Origin: Isohypsibius dastychi
Taxonomy: Eukaryota; Tardigrada; Eutardigrada; Parachela; Isohypsibiidae
Direction of reading: 5' to 3'
Length of the DNA stretch: 12,944 nucleotides
NCBI GenBank assembly: GCA_034696485.1
Contig: JAQIWT010001030.1
Span: 1 to 12,944, forward strand
The notes below the pieces were generated by a model. It saw only the letters and a list, made by a program, of their open reading frames with translations. It made no database searches and was not told where the DNA came from. Made by a program: the position numbers and the translations under genes. Positions 1 through 7,251 of this stretch are shown here, in pieces (position 1 is the first letter of the stretch; each line of letters starts with the position of its first letter).

Positions 1-2
1 TA

Positions 3-18
3 CCCCCCCCCCCCCCCC
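3..18. repeat. Poly-C run (16 C)
   Basis: A homopolymer of 16 C begins two bases into the window. It is one of five G/C runs here; the others are at 8491, 11457, 12763 and 12937. Both ends of the window fall in or beside such a run, so they may be places where an assembly breaks. Positions 19-227 hold no coding signal that I can support. Confidence 0.95.
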
Positions 19-227
19 TTCTAACAGCCACAGGCTGTATCTGCTGTCAGTCGTTCGGTCGTTCGACGACAAAACTGATGGTGGCAGTCGTCAATCCTAG
101 ATTGCATGGCTTATTATTTGACAAGTATTCGAAATGTAAATGTTTTGTTACTCATCTAAATTTTTCTGACTGGTCGAGGCGAATTATTCATTCCGAACAA
201 TCGACGTCTTAATTTATAAACTTATTT

Positions 228-551
228 ATGTATATCAGACCAAAGCAGAGACCGAAAAATGACCACTCATTGAGTTCTTGGGGTCAAAAAGTGGCTACAG
301 TGGATGAGTTCCGTACTTCTGAAATCAATAGTGCTATGAATTTTCATGGGCCAATCTTCGTAGCGAGAATTCTGATGGTAGAGCATCTACCAGCATTTGT
401 TGCCAGTGGATTTCCTGAAGCTCGTGGGCTAAAACGTTTCGTGGTTTTGATTTTTGTGGTTTCAGTGGTGAATGAATTATATAAAAAAATTGCTCTGCAA
501 CCCGCTCGTTTTACTCACGTTAACCGGAGGCTTTCCAATCTGCGGTTGTGA
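228..551 (+). CDS. Possible BTB/BACK-region exon of the kelch gene
   Basis: An open frame of 107 codons on the same strand as the kelch gene downstream. Its middle (around residues 45-75) contains ARILMVEHLPAFVASGF followed by PEARGLKRFVVL. The spacing of F, F-x-E-A and F-V-V-L follows the helical pattern at the end of BTB or in BACK domains (F..xxF.EV.....EFLLL). A 42-nt GT-AG segment (donor after GAAGCTC, acceptor TTTCAG) could splice inside the frame and give an alternative C-terminal half. The true exon limits are not visible. This is a weak pattern match strengthened by position upstream of kelch repeats; it may equally be a chance open frame. Confidence 0.25.
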   Translation: MYIRPKQRPKNDHSLSSWGQKVATVDEFRTSEINSAMNFHGPIFVARILMVEHLPAFVASGFPEARGLKRFVVLIFVVSVVNELYKKIALQPARFTHVNRRLSNLRL

Positions 552-815
552 AACATCGTCAGAAAAATCCCAATTACCCAATGACCGCCGTGAATTAATT
601 TATACGATATACAACAAGCCTTATTTTGTCTGAATATTCAAAGTAGAACAAAAATGTTATTTGGCGAAAAAGCATGCACTTTTTTTGCTGGTGACCTTGA
701 GTTTTTATCGATTTATAAATTTGTTTATTATCACTTTGAAATTCCCTCGGACAGAATATCATATTTTTTCAAGCCGGATCTTTTGAGCTATAACTTGTGA
801 TTGTTGATACAGTAG

Positions 816-1010
816 TCAAGAAGTTCAATTCGTGAAATCAAGCCTAAACGCTTTTACCGCTATCTACCAGTCTCCAAAAAAGATATGTTAAATAGCGGTC
901 GAACTGAAGGTCATTTCGAGAAAAGCCTCCGGAAAATAAATAATATATGCTATGAATTATGGTTTTTGTTGCGGTATCCATCGTTTCGCTTTCTTGATCA
1001 CGGAATCGGC
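816..1010 (+). CDS. Possible C-terminal BACK exon of the kelch gene
   Basis: 65 open codons starting after an acceptor-like ACAGTAG. Residues read IREIKPKRFYRYL then VSKKDMLNSG, with HFEKSLRKI after it. This matches the spacing of the last BACK helices in BTB-BACK-kelch proteins (IRLPLL..FL..TV...LI.S....DLVDEAK). The frame is the same as that of the kelch-like exon starting at 1014 and is separated from it only by a TAG at 1011-1013. That TAG could be the acceptor of a short intron, but I found no phase-matching GT donor close by. Homology here is inferred from pattern only. Confidence 0.3.
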
Positions 1011-1013
1011 TAG

Positions 1014-2039
1014 ATGACTGAAACTCTTTTATTCTACAAGGAAAACCAAACTTCTGTGCCAGAAGTGATCTGCTACGAAACTGCTGCGAAAAGTTGATGA
1101 TAGGGAAAAGTCGCTCATTGGGAGTTCTTGACACAAAAAAAGTCGAGGTCACTTAGAATGACCTTCGAAACCTTGGCACTATAAAATATTAGACCACGAA
1201 GTCTGCATGCGCCCTCTGCTTAACAGGAATATCAGCTGATGATGACACGCTGTATGTCCTATCAGAAGGTCGTCGCAGCCATCAGATTCTGACCTCTTAT
1301 TCGCTGTCACAACAGACAGTTCTACATCGTGATGTCACACCCTTCGCACGCTCCTATGAATTCACTAATGTCGCACACAAAGGAAAATTCTATGTTCTAA
1401 ACTGCGGACAAGACCAAGTTACTCAGATGGTATGTTTCGATCCACGTTCATGCCAGTGGTCTCGAAAGAAGGACTGCATTTTATCGGGAGAACTATTTTG
1501 TTTGAAGTCCTGCAGCCATCCGAATGGGAAGATTTATGTAGTTGGTAAGTTTCTGAAGTTGTGTTACTGTTTCGCTTAGATACAGTGTATGCTCTGACAA
1601 CAGGCTCACAACGCACTGAGGACAGCATGGACAGAAGAACATCAGTTATTCTTTCCTACAATCACGAAGATGACGTTTGGTGTTCGCTCGCAAGTTAGCT
1701 TTAAATTTCTGCCAAAATAACAATATAACCCTGACTAATGATTTCCCAGATGTTATTGATAACTATTTCAATAGCGATTTCTCCCTATGGGGTTATAAGC
1801 TGATTTTGCTCCGGCACTGGAATCCGCTCATACAAGTCTGCATCCACCATGTGCGATTCCCTTCTTGTAAAAACTGCCATGGCGCTGCTGTAGAGATTTT
1901 TGATGTGGACACTTGCACTTTCATTCCAAGGTGTCGTCTCAGCTACCAACTTTCGAATGGAATGTCGTTTGCGGGAAATCGCAAGACCAGAAGATGTAAA
2001 GCAATTTGGGATTGTTTGCTTTCTAGTCTGCCGGAATAA
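1014..2039 (+). CDS. Kelch-repeat protein, 3' exons (BTB-BACK-kelch/KLHL-like)
   Basis: Proposed exons are 1014-1092 (least certain), 1227-1544, 1580-1693 and 1750-2039, ending in TAA at 2037-2039. The introns are 134, 35 and 56 nt. The 35-nt one runs GTAAGT to TTCGCTTAG; the 56-nt one has a CTGACTAATGATTTCCCAG branch/acceptor. Reading phase is preserved at every join. The protein shows successive kelch-type blades: LYVLSEGRRSHQILTSYSL; FYVLNCG with VCFDPRSCQW; IYVVGDTVYAL with ILSYNHEDDVW; and LILL with VEIFDVDTCTF. Each has a hydrophobic strand, a loop and the Y/F-D....W/F ending. The classic Gly-Gly doublets are mostly degraded. KLHL proteins usually recruit substrates to Cullin-3 E3 ligases, but no BTB is proven here, so that role is inference. 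The gene's 5' part is unresolved or lies outside the window. Confidence 0.75.
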
Positions 2040-2109
2040 CACCACCTTCGTTGCAGCTGCTTTGAGGGAACATATTCAACCATCAAGGGAGCCATCACCT
2101 GAACAGTGC

Positions 2110-2115
2110 AATAAA
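2110..2115 (+). terminator. Polyadenylation signal of the kelch gene
   Basis: AATAAA occurs 71 nt after the TAA stop of the kelch gene, on the same strand and at a normal 3' UTR distance. Confidence 0.5.
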
Positions 2116-2567
2116 TAGATCTCTTTTGATTTGAACTTGGAACAGTAGCTCCAGCTTAGACATTAGTGTGTAGCAACATTTGACGTTTTTGAAACTGCAC
2201 GGAATGTCCGAATTTTTTTCAGAACGTTACCAAACTTAACGTCAAAAACAACAAATTTCTCAAACGTTAACGTTGCTTAACATCATGTGAATGCCGAAAC
2301 CAAACGTGCAACGGCACGTCAAAAATCTAAAACGGTAGCAAAATTGAAAATAAACCATACGCAGCGCAAGGTAAACTACAAAAAATCCCGATCTAACTAA
2401 ACTGAAACAGAAGAGCATCTAAATTTTCTGGTTCTTCTGTCACTAAAGTCCTGATTTTGATGGAATAATGCACATCTTGCTCAGCTTATTTCGAACGTCA
2501 AACGGCACTTCGGTCAAATCTCGCCAAACGAAACGTGCGTCCGAACGTCACAGGTGGTCACTAGCAG
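2116..2567. other. Intergenic gap with clustered ACGTCA/TGACGT motifs
   Basis: No coding frame is supported in this stretch. It contains five copies of ACGTCA or its complement at 2181-2186, 2239-2244, 2316-2321, 2495-2500 and 2545-2550, and several AACGTT motifs. The left side starts near TTAGTGTGTAGCAACATTTG and the right side ends near GACGTTC/CACTAG in inverse sense, so it may be the body of an old inverted-repeat element; no target duplication was found. TGACGT is also the core of CREB/ATF sites, but nothing here shows a regulatory role. Confidence 0.3.
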
Positions 2568-2966
2568 TTCCTAGTTGGTTCCGAAGGCATGTGGATTCGC
2601 GATGTGGCCAATGTGCTTGCGGATGAGTTTCGTGAGCAAGGCTATAGTGTGACAACCTTGATATCGCCTAAGATACCCGTATCTCTCGTTACATGGTTTG
2701 ACAAAACTTTGACGCAAGTGCTGCCGAGATGGGGTTAGCAGAGGAAGTTGGATAGCAGAAAGATACCTAAAGTACAAGGATCTTATCTGGTCAAAGTTTA
2801 TCGTTTGTGATTTCCAACGGGAAGAGTTTTTGGAATCGAGCCGATTGAGAGAAGAAAAATAGGTGTGGATATGGATTATTCGATGATTGAGAGTGGAATG
2901 ATACGCAAAACGAAACGCTATGTTGGACAAGGCTCTAAAACGCTGGGAGTTATTGCAGAAATATAG
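2568..2966 (+). pseudogene. Orphan C-terminal part of a dihydroflavonol-reductase-like SDR
   Basis: One frame gives FLVGSEGMWIRDVANVLADE, then FREQGYSVTT, then VTWFDKTLTQVLPRWG, then QRKLDSRK, then FGIEPIERRKIGVD and MDYSMIESGMIRKTKRYV, ending in TAG at 2964-2966. This order and wording match the C-terminal third of atypical extended short-chain dehydrogenases of the dihydroflavonol-4-reductase/cinnamoyl-CoA-reductase type. The frame is broken by TAG (2736-2738) directly before QRKLDSRK and by TGA (2808-2810) inside an extra stretch of about 18 codons ahead of FGIEP. An acceptor-like CACTAGCAG precedes 2568, but no Rossmann N-terminal half was found upstream, where the kelch gene ends. A 93-nt GT-AG intron (2734-2826) would remove both stops in phase but would also delete the conserved LDSRK segment. 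I favour a decayed, 5'-truncated copy. Confidence 0.72.
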
Positions 2967-3014
2967 CGATTTGCGTGGTATTTTCTTATTCTGAAATTCA
3001 GAATATGACAGTTC

Positions 3015-3020
3015 TTTATT
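3015..3020 (-). terminator. Possible polyadenylation signal of the zinc-finger gene
   Basis: AATAAA on the minus strand, downstream of all zinc-finger exons. It lies between the 3' ends of the convergent SDR remnant and the zinc-finger gene. No closer candidate was noticed. Confidence 0.35.
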
Positions 3021-3205
3021 TTATGGCTACTGTTCTCTTATTCCAAAAACAAGACAATATTTTTTTTAAAAAGGACAAAAAGGTTTACAGTACGTGGATA
3101 TAATAAACTAGCTGCCAGCTGGAGCAGTGTGGGAAGGTCAATGGAACAGGAAAGGTTTACGTGGATATAAACGAATTAGCTGAAGCTTTGTTGGAAGATC
3201 AGCCT

Positions 3206-3293
3206 TTATGCCAGACTATTATGAGAAAGAAAGCGAGCGGCGCTCACAAAGGTCATATCACAAATAGAGCACCAGTGCAAGAATATCGTTCTC
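3206..3293 (-). CDS. Possible extra C2H2 finger exon (partial finger)
   Basis: After an acceptor-like AACGTTGTCAG the minus strand reads HWCSICDMTFVSAARFLSHN then SLA and TAA (3206-3208). The C-x2-C-x12-H spacing is that of a C2H2 finger, but the second His is replaced or would lie on a further exon. The same frame runs back, through a TGA and a TAG, to the end of the zinc-finger exon at 3461. It is therefore either a 3' exon used by another transcript form or a decayed end of the gene. No phase-matched donor linking it to 3461-3718 was found that keeps the last intact finger. Confidence 0.35.
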
Positions 3294-3460
3294 CTGACAA
3301 CGTTCTTCCCATCCACCGTCATTTCATTCCCCTCTCCGTGGATCACCTTGGCTACCTCGTGTTCTTTCCCAAATGCTCCTCAAATCCAGCTTGAGTCAGG
3401 ATATTTAATCGAGATTGCTTCTTTAACCGGCAGATTCAGCTCAGGATTGTCTTTCAGTGG

Positions 3461-5383
3461 CTATTCTGGATGTCTGGCTTCCAGATGTCTTATTGACAGC
3501 TTCCGAGTTCGATATTCAAGTTTACAAGGAACGCACTTGAAAACGTAGACCATGTAGTCCTCAGCTGCTCTGGTCGCTTTCACTCCATCGGCAATCCTGA
3601 CCTTTCTTCGAACATGCTGCACTGGCCTGTTTGCGTCATGGAATGTTTTGACATGGAGTTTTAGTTTTGGACCGTACTTGAACTCCTGACTACAATGCTC
3701 AAATTTGAATGCAAACCCCTGAGAAGAACGCATGTAGCGGGCAAAATAGTTGAACAGTTGATTCGTTGAATCAACTATTTTGCCGGTCAGATTAGTTGAG
3801 CGGGCAGAATAGTTGATTCAGCCATAACTTGATTGCCTTAACTTCGAATTGCTCCAAATTGACAAAAATCTACAGAACGCCGGGTATTCGCTAACCCAAC
3901 CTACCATGTAAAGATGGAAGCCGAGAAAAGCAAATGTTTTGAGAAACATAGCGAATCACCGAATTTGCCTGATGCAAACGTAACCAAGACTGGATTTGTG
4001 GATAAGAACGGCTTCGTCCGGGTCACAATTTCGACATAGACAGAACAATCCGGTAGTATTTCATTTTCTTTGTTAGGAAAACCTTATGCCGTTTAATAAA
4101 GACTTGTATATTGTGAGGAAGAAGTGAAATCTTCAAAATCAACTATTTTGTCGTTCGAAATCTTTGTGACTGCGGTACCTTGAAGAATCAACTTTTCTGC
4201 CCGATGTGCAAACGGGCAGAATAGTTGAATCAACGTTTCTGCCCGAATTGGTGAACGGGCAAAATAGTTGATTTACGAGATTTGTGTTCGTTCTTCTTTG
4301 TTCGTTCATGAGATTCAATCCAATCAAAAACCCAAATAATTTACATGTTTCGATGCTTGCAAACACAAACTTCTTGAAATAGCCTTTGGGCGGCGAAACA
4401 TTATCGAACTCGAATCGTCAAACTAATACAACGTGCAAACGGGCAAAATTGTTGAATCAACTTTCCTGCCCTTTTTCTAGATAGCCGGTGGACTGTGAAT
4501 TTTGAATATAGTCTGGCGACTGGGAGTGATGGAAATCAAGTTTTTAGAAAATCAACTGTTTTACCGACTCAACTTTTTTGCGCGGCAAATAAGTTGAGTA
4601 GTTGAATCAACTCCTCAACTATTTTGCCCGCTACAAACGCATATTCGAAGACCTTGAATGTGTTTGCTTGTGCCGTGTTCAGGTTTCTCTTCGAAAAGAC
4701 AATGCCACAAAGTTCACATGGGTATTGCTTCAGGGAATGAGAACGTTCCAAGCCCTGCTTTAATCTCCGGTAAGAATGATATGAGAGCTGACAATGTACA
4801 TGGGGACATGGGAAGACACCATCTTTCATATGAACTATGCCATATTGGCATTTTCTCAACCCTGACCAGAAATTCAACTCCCACCACGGGCAAACAAATC
4901 AATCTGAGGGCAACCCTTCTTTTGGCTTCCGATCACGAATCTGCAACTGTGCGAGATGGAAAAACTTTTCATCAGCAAGTGATGTTTTTGAATCTAGTTA
5001 CCTTTCTTTGTGAATCTGCTTCACCAGCTGATACAGATGATTCCAGGTCAGGGAAAGACCGTAATTTCAACGCTTGCCCAGCTTTCTACGAAGGTCTGGT
5101 CAGATCACGACGATGGAATGTGATATGCCTGATGAGCTGCTCTGAAGTGACAAACATCGTTTTACATGTTGGACAGTTGAGGGGCAATCCATCCATTTTC
5201 GATAGAACAGCACCATGTGATACCCGGTGGATGTTCAGCATTTCTTGTATATTTCCACAATCTGTACATTTATAGCGCCAGAATTGATTCATGCAGGCGG
5301 TCGTTTTAGGGCGATTAACGACAGGCACCATGCTTCCCGTAGGGTCTCTTTTTCTGACGTATCCGGTAAACTTAGATTTATCA
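3461..5383 (-). CDS. C2H2 zinc-finger protein, finger exons
   Basis: Proposed exons on the minus strand are 5383-5109, 4861-4653 and 3718-3461 (TAG at 3463-3461); phases agree at both joins. The fingers in order are as follows. YKCTDCGNIQEMLNIHRVSH is three residues short between Cys and His. CPTCKTMFVTSEQLIRHITF-H is complete. FPCPHVHCQLSYHSYRRLKQ-GLERSH has Gly in place of the first His. YPCELCGIVFSKRNLNTAQ lacks both His. FKFEHCSQEFKYGPKLKL-HVKTFH has Phe for the first Cys (TTT where TGT is expected). FKCVPCKLEYRTRKLSIR-HLEARH is complete. C2H2 proteins normally bind DNA or RNA in the nucleus. The last intron is filled by a transposon-like element. So many lost ligands suggest relaxed selection, but the frames remain open. 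The second join could instead use other acceptors. Confidence 0.7.
3734..3763 (+). repeat. Left terminal inverted repeat
   Basis: Thirty bases matching the inverse of 4605-4634 at 28 positions; the two mismatches (AC versus GG) lie at positions 21-22. Confidence 0.85.
4185..4275. repeat. Subterminal motif cluster inside the element
   Basis: Four motif copies lie in about 90 bases with alternating orientation: GAATCAACTTTTCTGCCCG, CGGGCAGAATAGTTGAATC, GAATCAACGTTTCTGCCCG and CGGGCAAAATAGTTGATTT. Dense inverted copies like these are typical of transposase-binding subterminal regions in hAT elements and would also fold into hairpins in RNA. Confidence 0.8.
4605..4634 (-). repeat. Right terminal inverted repeat
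   Basis: Inverse partner of 3734-3763. On the minus strand it begins GTAGCGGG, so the element itself offers a GT at its very edge, in phase with the zinc-finger exon that precedes it. Confidence 0.85.
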
Positions 5384-5483
5384 CTTCAGTTTAGTATCAT
5401 CTGACACATATTTCTATCCCCAATGCATTATGCTCGTCAAAGTTGAGTGCTTGACTCAGTGCGTTCACGAGTCGATTCCTTAC

Positions 5484-5665
5484 CAAGTCGCCAAACTCAA
5501 ACGGTCATTGTTCTTCCCAGAGCCAAAGTCACCCTGTTGTAGATCCAAGTCAAATTCATTCACGTCAACCAATTTGATGTCTTTTTCGTCGCCGAAATCT
5601 TCTTCTGGCAAGAAATTTCCGTCGTCCGAAATTTCTTGTTCACTTTGTGCATAGTTTGATTTCAT
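5484..5665 (-). CDS. Acidic exon of the zinc-finger protein
   Basis: The minus-strand frame reads EQEISDDGNFLPEEDFGDEK then DIKLVDVNEFDLDLQQGDF. It stops at a strong donor, GACTTG|GTAAGG, after position 5484. That donor is in phase 2 and matches the acceptor before 5383 (TACTAAACTGAAG), giving an intron of 100 nt. Dense Asp/Glu with scattered hydrophobic residues resembles an acidic linker or activation-type region ahead of zinc fingers; that role is inference. The upstream edge of the exon is not fixed: the frame is open back to about 5675, and several weak acceptors (CACAAAG, GAACAAG) are possible. Confidence 0.5.
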
Positions 5666-5990
5666 CGATTTCGATCTTCATTGTGACCTTTTGACGAATT
5701 CCAGAGATTCCGCCTGGTTTCCCGGCAAGTTCGGTTATGTATATTCGCTCTTCCACACTTTGTGATCCTACTGCCTCGGGATCAAAGCCGATTGGCTCAA
5801 TGACTGTGGAGTCAGCTCGGAAGTCAGAGCGACCTCGTTCATCAATGTATAAGGTTCCAGGCTGACTGTCAAGCCTGCTATTTCCAAACAACCATGCTCT
5901 AAGTTCAGCTTGATGGTCAGCTTGATTTGAAATCACGCGAAATTCTCGGATCATATAAATCATCCATGAGCACGCTCGAAATGCCAACAA
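5640..5990 (-). CDS. Possible 5' exon(s) of the zinc-finger gene
   Basis: An open minus-strand frame of 116 codons directly upstream of the acidic exon. The later part (NSRLDSQPGTLYIDERGRSD, then IEPIGFDPEAVGSQSVEERI and YITELAGKPGGISGIRQK) looks protein-like but matches no domain that I recognise. An acceptor-like TTTGGAAATAG lies inside. A short alternative frame from ATG at 5967 (MDDLYDPRISR) could be a first exon. I could not find a phase-consistent join to the acidic exon with strong signals; a GTCAAAAGG donor to GAACAAG acceptor is the best candidate. The assignment to the zinc-finger gene rests on strand and position. Confidence 0.35.
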   Translation of the reverse strand: MLAFRACSWMIYMIREFRVISNQADHQAELRAWLFGNSRLDSQPGTLYIDERGRSDFRADSTVIEPIGFDPEAVGSQSVEERIYITELAGKPGGISGIRQKVTMKIEIDEIKLCTK

Positions 5991-6168
5991 TCACCGACGG
6001 AAAGGTATCGGACTTGCGGACGGCACCAAGAGCAGGGTAGACAGAGTATCCGCACCTGACATTCGTTCATATTTTCTATGACGTCCTCTTCCTTGTTTTG
6101 GAAGCTCCTTGGTCCCTGATGGTCTGAGCGGTGCCTATAAGCAATGAGAGTTACAACTTTCTTTTCAG
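5991..6168. promoter_or_regulatory. Gap between divergent genes, possible shared promoter
   Basis: This stretch separates the minus-strand zinc-finger gene from the plus-strand chromodomain-like gene. No TATA-like box stands out. It ends with a strong plus-strand acceptor, ACTTTCTTTTCAG (AG at 6167-6168), only 14 nt before the ATG at 6183. That acceptor could belong to a 5' UTR intron or to spliced-leader trans-splicing; both are inference. Confidence 0.3.
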
Positions 6169-6182
6169 AATAAAATACCGGA

Positions 6183-6903
6183 ATGGCCTGCCGGTCAAAA
6201 ATTGACTTCGCAAAAGTTGACAGAAATTTCCTGGTTCGTACTTCCTCGGGTGGCCTCTTGGATTCGTCTCAGAAACTGGCGCTGGCCTTTCAAAGTTTAA
6301 GTTGTGAATGACCAGTCTCGAGATGGTTCTCAGCTGGATCACTCTATGGATCTGAAAATAAAGAGCCAAGATGGAATTTTGATAGAACTTTGGAGCTCAA
6401 TTTAATTGGAAACTTTAAAAACTCACCCAAAGAAAAACTGTCTGAGCGGCAGCGAAGGATGAACTGCGAAGAACTCTGCAGGAAGCTTGGTATTCCTAGG
6501 CGAAATTTCAGGACTACACGAGCGCAACGAGATAAGGTGTTTCATCAGATGTACGGGGAGAATTTATGGGCTGAAAAAGCGCGACTGCGCCGATGGATTC
6601 ACCAGCCCGGATTCACGAGCGAGTTTCGAACCGATGAAAGTGTTCAAAGTTCGCTGGAAAAAGTTTGAAAAAACGTGGGATCATCTTTCGAATGAATCTG
6701 GTAGAATTTACTATGATTCACAACCAGATAATCCGTCTTGTAGATATTTCTGATGGATAGGAAGAATATTTGTTGATTCCGCTGGAATGCGATGAGATTG
6801 TTCATCCCACCATCTGCCGTCTTTAACGACTTTCATCCAGTTTCAGCGATTGTTATTTTCAGTTGAGGAGCTCATAAAACGTTTTGGTCTTCCGCTGCTG
6901 TAG
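6183..6903 (+). CDS. Tandem chromodomain-like protein, four exons
   Basis: Proposed exons are 6183-6294, 6334-6489, 6512-6700 and 6863-6903 (TAG), all joined in phase 1, giving 165 residues. Introns are 39, 22 and 162 nt; the 22-nt one (GTATTC to TTTCAG) is suspiciously short and might instead be a frameshift. Two chromodomain-like units are seen. Unit one, residues 15-67, has NFLVRTSSGG, KLALAFQ and RWNFDRTLELNLIGNF. Unit two, residues 106-161, has RIYGLKKRDC, VFKVRWKKFEKTWDHLSN and ESVEELIKRF. The second fits the pattern Y.VE...R, YLVKWKGY, TWEP..NL and LI..F, and keeps Tyr108, Trp138 and Phe141 where HP1-type domains place the methyl-lysine cage. Such proteins normally read histone H3 methyl-lysine. 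No full chromo shadow domain is evident. The recognition is by pattern only. Confidence 0.5.
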
Positions 6904-7251
6904 CGATTCCCAAAACAAAGTTCAACAGCAGCTCCTTTAGCAAATCATTTGGTAGAAATGACAGAATGTCAGAACAAATACTGTGCTACACTACAAAACG
7001 CAACATGACGCCACATAAAGGATATGGTCCTGATGAATGAATGAAACACAATTCAAAAATAGCGGAATGGAAAAAAAACCCTCAGCGCGGATGACAGCAC
7101 TACTGGCTGCTCAGGTAGAGTTTTTTGGTCAGCCCATTCGACCAGTCAGGAAACTGGAAAACTCGCCGACCCGGGCCCTTGAAGTGAGTGCTATGCGCAT
7201 CGACCTGAAGAACGATTGACGACTAGCAATGAGAGTTTTACAGTCTAATGT
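6904..7251. other. Gap between convergent genes
   Basis: This lies between the stop of the chromodomain-like gene and the stop of the caspase gene. A 60-codon plus-strand frame (7037-7219, with SARMTALLAAQVEFFGQPIR) is present but matches nothing known. It contains donor-like GTGAGTGC near its end. No AATAAA was found for either gene in this stretch. Confidence 0.3.

Larger units (their letters stand above)
3734..4634. mobile_element. 901-bp hAT-like non-autonomous DNA transposon (MITE-like)
   Basis: The element begins GTAGCGGGCAAAATAGTTGA and ends with the exact inverse of those 20 bases; similarity continues to 30 bp with two mismatches. It is flanked by GAACGCAT (3726-3733) and AAACGCAT (4635-4642), an 8-bp target duplication with one mismatch. 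Inside are about a dozen copies, in both orientations, of GGGCAAAATAGTTGA and variants, often as back-to-back pairs around GTTGAATCAAC. No transposase frame is present. The 8-bp duplication and the TAGCG near the end fit the hAT superfamily; that class is inference. It sits in the last intron of the minus-strand zinc-finger gene: without it and one duplication copy the intron would be only 25 nt. Confidence 0.85.

Noticed and set aside
844-1152. 102-codon minus-strand frame
   Set aside because: It overlaps the BACK/kelch-like plus-strand frames and has no domain pattern of its own.
2571-2930. 119-codon minus-strand frame
   Set aside because: Antisense shadow of the SDR remnant, which reads clearly on the plus strand.
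5002-5027. 26-nt micro-exon (GEADSQRK) in the zinc-finger gene
   Set aside because: It has good flanking signals, but its phase does not fit the next finger exon, whereas a direct 5109 to 4861 join does.
4658-5275. Longest open frame in the window (205 codons, plus strand)
   Set aside because: It lies antisense to the zinc-finger exons, whose Cys/His spacing on the minus strand is diagnostic; it has no recognisable domain and crosses their splice sites.
7037-7219. 60-codon plus-strand frame between the convergent genes
   Set aside because: No family match, no clear splice or start context, and length compatible with chance.
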